Source: Diphasiastrum complanatum
Lineage: Eukaryota > Streptophyta > Lycopodiopsida > Lycopodiales > Lycopodiaceae
Assembly: GCA_029204225.1 (NCBI GenBank)
Contig: CM055093.1
Coordinates: 850,117-914,116, forward strand
DNA: 64,000 nt
Reading direction: 5' to 3'
Of this stretch, positions 60,216-64,000 are shown one piece after another. Position 1 is the stretch's first letter. Each line of letters opens with the position of its first letter. The notes below the pieces were generated by a model, which had not been told where the DNA came from, made no database searches, and saw nothing but the letters and a program-made list of their open reading frames with translations. Both the position numbers and the translations under genes were made by a program.

Positions 60216-60291
60216 CTTGTGTAGAATCTCCTCTTCTTCCTATCCCATCTAAATCTACTCCATCAAAAGAAGAACATAACTTGGATGCATT

Positions 60292-61015
60292 TTGACAAAA
60301 TTTGAAAATGAACAACCAAATTTACGTACTGTTGACTTATCCAATAATGTTTTAAATTCATTGACTGAGTCTCCCCTTCCTCCCTACTTAGAAGCATTGG
60401 TTAAGCCCTCTGATCAAAATAAATATTCATGTTGGCTTGATAGAATACCACTACCATTATGTGAAAAATTATTTTCATATTGGGGTCACATGTACATGAT
60501 CAAGCCAAGTGAGCACTTTCCTAACGCGGGATTGGGTTAATTTTCTTTGACTAGCATTGATGTCCCTTTGAATAGTGTTGTCACATTAATGCCTTATGCA
60601 GGACCTCAATACAATTAGGGTGATTGGCATGCTCTGTGTCGTCACCAATGGAGAATGCAGGTTTATGGCTTGAATGCCAATGTTGTTTCTTTGGAAGAGA
60701 GGCGTATGCAAGGAGAGAATGTTTTGAAATCAGATTGTATGTACATTGATGGGCGTCTAGAAAAACATGGCAATATTGCTGCATATATAAATAGTTCCAT
60801 TGGTCACCCTTCATTAACTAATTGTGATTTTGAGGAATGCACCAATGGAAATAAAAGAATACTTTTCTAGGAACTCAAAAGGTACATACGTAATGGTATG
60901 TGCAACAAGGCCCATTAATTGTGGTGAAGAATTATTCATCAAATATAGTTTTGATCGTCCTCTTCCAAGATGTGTACAAAAGGCTTTGAGCCAAACTCAA
61001 GAATGTACCTTGTGA
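60292..61015 (+). pseudogene. SET-domain protein relic
   Basis: The plus strand carries a nearly complete SET domain in pieces: 'SEHFPNAGLG', 'SIDVPLNSVVTLMPYAGPQY', 'GDWHALCRHQWRMQVYGLNA', 'CMYIDGRLEKHGNIAAYINS' then 'SIGHPSLTNCDFEEC', and 'RPINCGEELFIKYSFDRP'. These contain the N-x-A-x-Y-I-N and G-E-E-L-x-x-x-Y signatures of lysine methyltransferases. A TAA at 60538, a TAG near 60616 and a shift near 60860 kill the frame. Preceding 'ALVKPSDQNKYSCWLDRIPL' is a conserved-looking lead-in. It lies between a truncated copia gag and a CACTA transposase, so it may be cargo captured by the CACTA element. Confidence 0.75.
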
Positions 61016-61272
61016 ATATCAAGATACATTTTATCTATTTAGTGAGAACAAGGTATGTTTGAATGTCAAATAAATTTTTTTTTAAATTTCATATTGCATG
61101 TCTTAATGTAAGATATGGTGTTTGATTTGCATGTCTTAATTTTAGTTTTAATTTTCATGAATGACAATCTGATATGTTAATTGATGAATATTTGTTTCCC
61201 ATGTTTGAAGGACTATGATCATCATCTAGCTCTAGTGACGATGACAACCGTCACTCCATATCCAAAAGAAGA

Positions 61273-62710
61273 TTGGCATATGATGGGCCACACATAAATC
61301 AAGTATCATGTCATGAGGGTATGGGATTGAAAGCCATGATAAAAATAGATGAACAACAACATGCCAAAACAAATCAACCTCGACCTTCTTCTTCTTCTTC
61401 TTCAGAATCAAGATCAAGTGCTGAAAATGATTTTTGCATTCAAGATGAAGTTGAAGTCATGAACAACTTGATAAATAACGTCTATGAGCATCATGACGTG
61501 GAAGAACGCACTGAACATGATAGTGAATCATTTATTAGTGCCGAGGAAAAAAAATTGAGAGAAGAATCAAACACACCATTATATCTTGGAACAAAGACAT
61601 TTCATTTGGCCGCTTCGTTGCTTATATTGACCTCCAAGCAAAATATAAATGGAGTGATACAAGTGTTACATCCTTATTTGGGTAAATAAGATTGAGATTT
61701 TTTTTAAAGTTTTAGTAGATGTGTTATTCAAGTCAAAAGTTTTACTTGGCTAGATGATCTTTTATTTTATATTATGAAATTCATTTGATTATGTATAGGT
61801 TATTGCACAAACTACTCCCAAAAGGAAACACTATGTTATCTAGAGACAAGAGGTGAAAATGTTGAGTGTAATGGGAATGGACTATACATTTCATCATGCT
61901 TGTCCAAAAGATTGCATCTTATATCGTGGTGAGTATCAGGGGTTAAAAGCTTGTCCTATATGTAATACTCCTTGATATCGAGACAACTTACAAGGGACCA
62001 CTATCCCATGATTGCAATAATTGTTTCATTGCAAGTCTCTTGCAGAACTTGTGAATTGGCATGCTAGTCATTGTTATTCGGATGAGATCATGAGAGTACC
62101 CTCAGATACTCTTGCATAGAAACACATTGACTAAGAATATCCAAGTTTCACAAGTGAAACAAGAAATATAAAATTTGGACTTGCAACAGACGAGGTTAAC
62201 CCCTTTGGAAAAATGTTAGTGGTGTTGGTCAACTATAACATTACACCTTGGCTAAGCATAAAAAAAGGACATCTCATGCTAGCACTTCTAATTCTTAAAA
62301 ACATAAAGTAAAAAATATGGATATCTACCTTGCACCATCGATTGAAGAACTAGAACTACTATGGAAGGGAGTCCAAGCATATGACATCTCTCATCCACTT
62401 CAAGACAATATATTTTTGTTGCGTGCGATTTTAATGTGGACTATCTAGGATTGGGCGATTGTTCAGGTGACTATAAAATGAAATCGCTTGTAAATTTTGT
62501 ATATTTATTTTTTATGCATGCAATATTTATTCTTTAAAAAAAAACTATTTATAACACGAATTGGATTTAATTCTTTTAGGTTTTACAACTTCTAGATATC
62601 ACGCGTGTCTGATTTGTGGACCAAATATTGATGCTCGACACTCACTTCATTTAAACAAAGTTGTATATAAAAATCATCGCAAGTACTTGCATGATAAATC
62701 ATCCATTTAG
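61273..62710 (+). pseudogene. CACTA (En/Spm) TNP2-like transposase relic
   Basis: The plus strand reads an acidic N-part (61273-61689, open), then after an intron-like gap 'MLSVMGMDYTFHHACPKDC' then 'ILYRGEYQGLKACPICN', 'DEVNPFGKMLVVLVNYNITP' then 'WLSIKKGHLML', and 'CLICGPNIDARHSLHLNKVV' and 'YKNHRKYL'. These are colinear with plant TNP2 transposases (HxxCPxDCxLY...CPxC, NPFG...YNLPPWL, GPNxxxRxSxHLxKxVYxxHRKxL). Stops and shifts are frequent. No CACTA terminal repeat was found. It ends where gypsy RNase H begins (62713). Confidence 0.85.
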
Positions 62711-62712
62711 AC

Positions 62713-63110
62713 ATGCTTGACACATTGGTTAATGGACCCATTCTTCGGCTGCCGGATTGGAGCAAATCGCTCAATGTGCATTGCGATGCTTCACAGGTGG
62801 CAGTTGGTTGCGTATTAGCACAGCCGGGGGACAAAAAAGGTTATGATCATCCGATCTATTACTCAAGCAAGCAGCTAATGCTGGTGGAGAGAAATTATTC
62901 GACCACGGAGCGAGAGGCATTGAGTTTAATTTTTGAACTTCAAAAGTTTCGGCTTTTTCTACTTGATAATAAATTTATTGCTTATATGGATAATCAATTG
63001 CTGCTTTATCTTATACATAAACTTGCGATTGTAGGTAGGATTGCACGATGGATGATTCTATTCTAAGAATTTGAGTTTGAAGTGTTAATTTGATCTGGAC
63101 GAGTGTATAC
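62713..63110 (+). pseudogene. Gypsy RNase H scrap
   Basis: The plus strand is open for 117 codons: 'LPDWSKSLNVHCDASQVAVG' then 'CVLAQPGDKKG', 'HPIYYSSKQLMLVERNYSTT' then 'EREALSLIFELQKFRLFLLD', and 'GRIARWMILF'. This is the gypsy RT-linked RNase H with the catalytic Asp of CDAS and the Glu of TEREAL. Nothing of RT or integrase flanks it, so it is an isolated insertion scrap. Confidence 0.88.
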
Positions 63111-63194
63111 CATCTTGAATCTAGTTTATTTATGCTTCCAAAACTAGATCCTAGTGCAAGTATCTCATCATTCTTCGTAATACCGCCATAGATG

Positions 63195-63420
63195 ACCACC
63201 ATTGACGACAATGTCTAGGAGTACTCCGTCGAGTGTTTGTAGTGTAGCTGGACTGCACCATTAGGAAAGATTTTATTGATAACATAAGTTCTTTCACTCT
63301 GGAATTTCAATTTTCCGGGGTGCTTCTTAGATGTATAAAGAAGTATCTGGTCACCTAAGTATAAATCTTTGTTGTGTAAGTGATGGTCATGCCAGGCCTT
63401 TTGGCGTCTTTTGCTAACGC
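63195..63420 (-). pseudogene. Gypsy integrase C-terminal scrap
   Basis: The minus strand reads 'KAWHDHHLHNKDLYLGDQIL' then 'LYTSKKHPGKLKFQSE' and 'YVINKIFPNGAVQLHY', the GPY/F region of a gypsy integrase. It faces the RNase H scrap at 62.7-63.1 kb head to head, so the two come from different or rearranged copies. Confidence 0.8.
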
Positions 63421-63610
63421 ACGAGTCTTTCTAGATCTAACATCAACTAAAACTTATAAACCTAATCTACTCGTCGTCGTCGTGATGTCCAGTATGCATG
63501 AACACAAGCAAACAAACTACATTAATATTTAATGCTTGATTGTATTAAATTAATAAAATTGACGTCGAAATACAAACCACATTAGTATAAATACAAAAAC
63601 TAGTACTTAC

Positions 63611-64000
63611 ATTTGGAGGATGACCCTCGCTCTTTAGTTTGTCGAGTAATGCGTCGTACGATTCCCTGAAGGCAAATTCGTACTCCTCCTTAGTTGGCAG
63701 ACGTCCATAGTCCGCCAACTATCCATGCATTCAATTGAAGTTGAAATTAATTTAGGGCTACGTTGAAGCAGCTAGTCATAATGCATATTAAAAAACAAAG
63801 CATATAAAATCAAAGATAAACTATAAGAGTAGTGTAAGTTCACTTACCATGCTTGCTTGCAATCTCGCCTTTCCACTCGAGCCCAACCTAGGGTTGCCTA
63901 TCCCATACATCCTAGCAGCCGCAACATCTTTCTGAATTTTGTATTTATCTGGTGTTCGTTCATCCACTTTTACACGGTTCCAATCATTTTTTGAACACCA
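63611..64000 (-). CDS. Two clean exons of an unidentified minus-strand gene (partial)
   Basis: Exon 63848-64000 (continuing beyond the window) reads 'DWNRVKVDERTPDKYKIQ' and 'ARMYGIGNPRLGSSGKARLQ' and ends at a GTAAGTG donor. After a 129-bp intron ending GGATAG, exon 63611-63718 (exactly 36 codons) reads 'LADYGRLPTKEEYEFAFRES' then 'YDALLDKLKSEGHPPN' and ends at GTAAGTA. Phase is kept and no stop occurs, unlike most neighbours. The protein resembles the small charged proteins encoded beside CACTA transposases, but I cannot name it. A third exon should lie left of 63530; a possible acidic/Ser end is near 63480. Confidence 0.6.

Overview
This looks like repeat-rich nuclear DNA from a land plant, with no bacterial or organellar signature. 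The evidence is plant-type Ty1/copia, Ty3/gypsy, CACTA and Helitron coding remnants, three copies of an S1/SPH-type (plant self-incompatibility-like) secreted protein, and fragments of plant housekeeping genes (arginine decarboxylase, RabA GTPase, GDSL esterase, NEK kinase). The helicase, SET and transposase-like relics would fit a large non-seed plant genome such as a fern or lycophyte, but the species cannot be fixed from the sequence.

Layout. 1-5366 is the 3' part of a young, apparently intact copia element: leader, uninterrupted 1317-residue polyprotein and 3' LTR; its 5' LTR lies outside the window. 5.4-9.4 kb holds a copia LTR scrap, a decayed gypsy-like ORF, a noncoding degenerate-repeat tract and a Helitron Rep/helicase relic. 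9.9-18.6 kb is a patchwork of a Helitron N-terminal relic and captured host gene fragments: an unidentified gene, two arginine decarboxylase pieces, a RabA piece, a GDSL esterase, and a NEK kinase piece that still has a GT-AG intron. 18.6-24.9 kb has a GIY-YIG-like ORF, an SPH gene behind a long GA/CT microsatellite, and a DUF7869-like transposon gene. 25-30.9 kb holds CACTA-like fragments, a second broken SPH gene and another Helitron relic. 30.9-37.75 kb is a copia element whose middle is replaced by a rearranged reverse-strand gypsy element. 37.8-43.4 kb has a transposase-like fragment, a second reverse-strand gypsy and an unrecognised intact 310-residue ORF. 43.4-57.2 kb largely re-uses modules already seen at 5-24 kb, in a different order and partly inverted. 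57.8-64 kb has a gypsy scrap, a truncated copia (LTR, primer site, gag), a minisatellite, a SET-domain pseudogene, a CACTA transposase relic, two head-to-head gypsy scraps, and two clean minus-strand exons at the edge.

How it fits together. Apart from the first copia polyprotein, the 310-residue ORF, the C-terminal DUF7869-like ORF and two SPH copies, nearly every coding region is interrupted. The structure is a scrambled set of about six duplicated modules, including a roughly 4 kb inverted duplication (18.6-23.2 versus 47.2-51.2 kb). Retained introns in captured fragments point to DNA-level capture, as by Helitrons, rather than retroposition. No coherent new multi-gene system is evident. 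The best leads are the unassigned ORFs, the microsatellite-led SPH family and the module shuffling itself.
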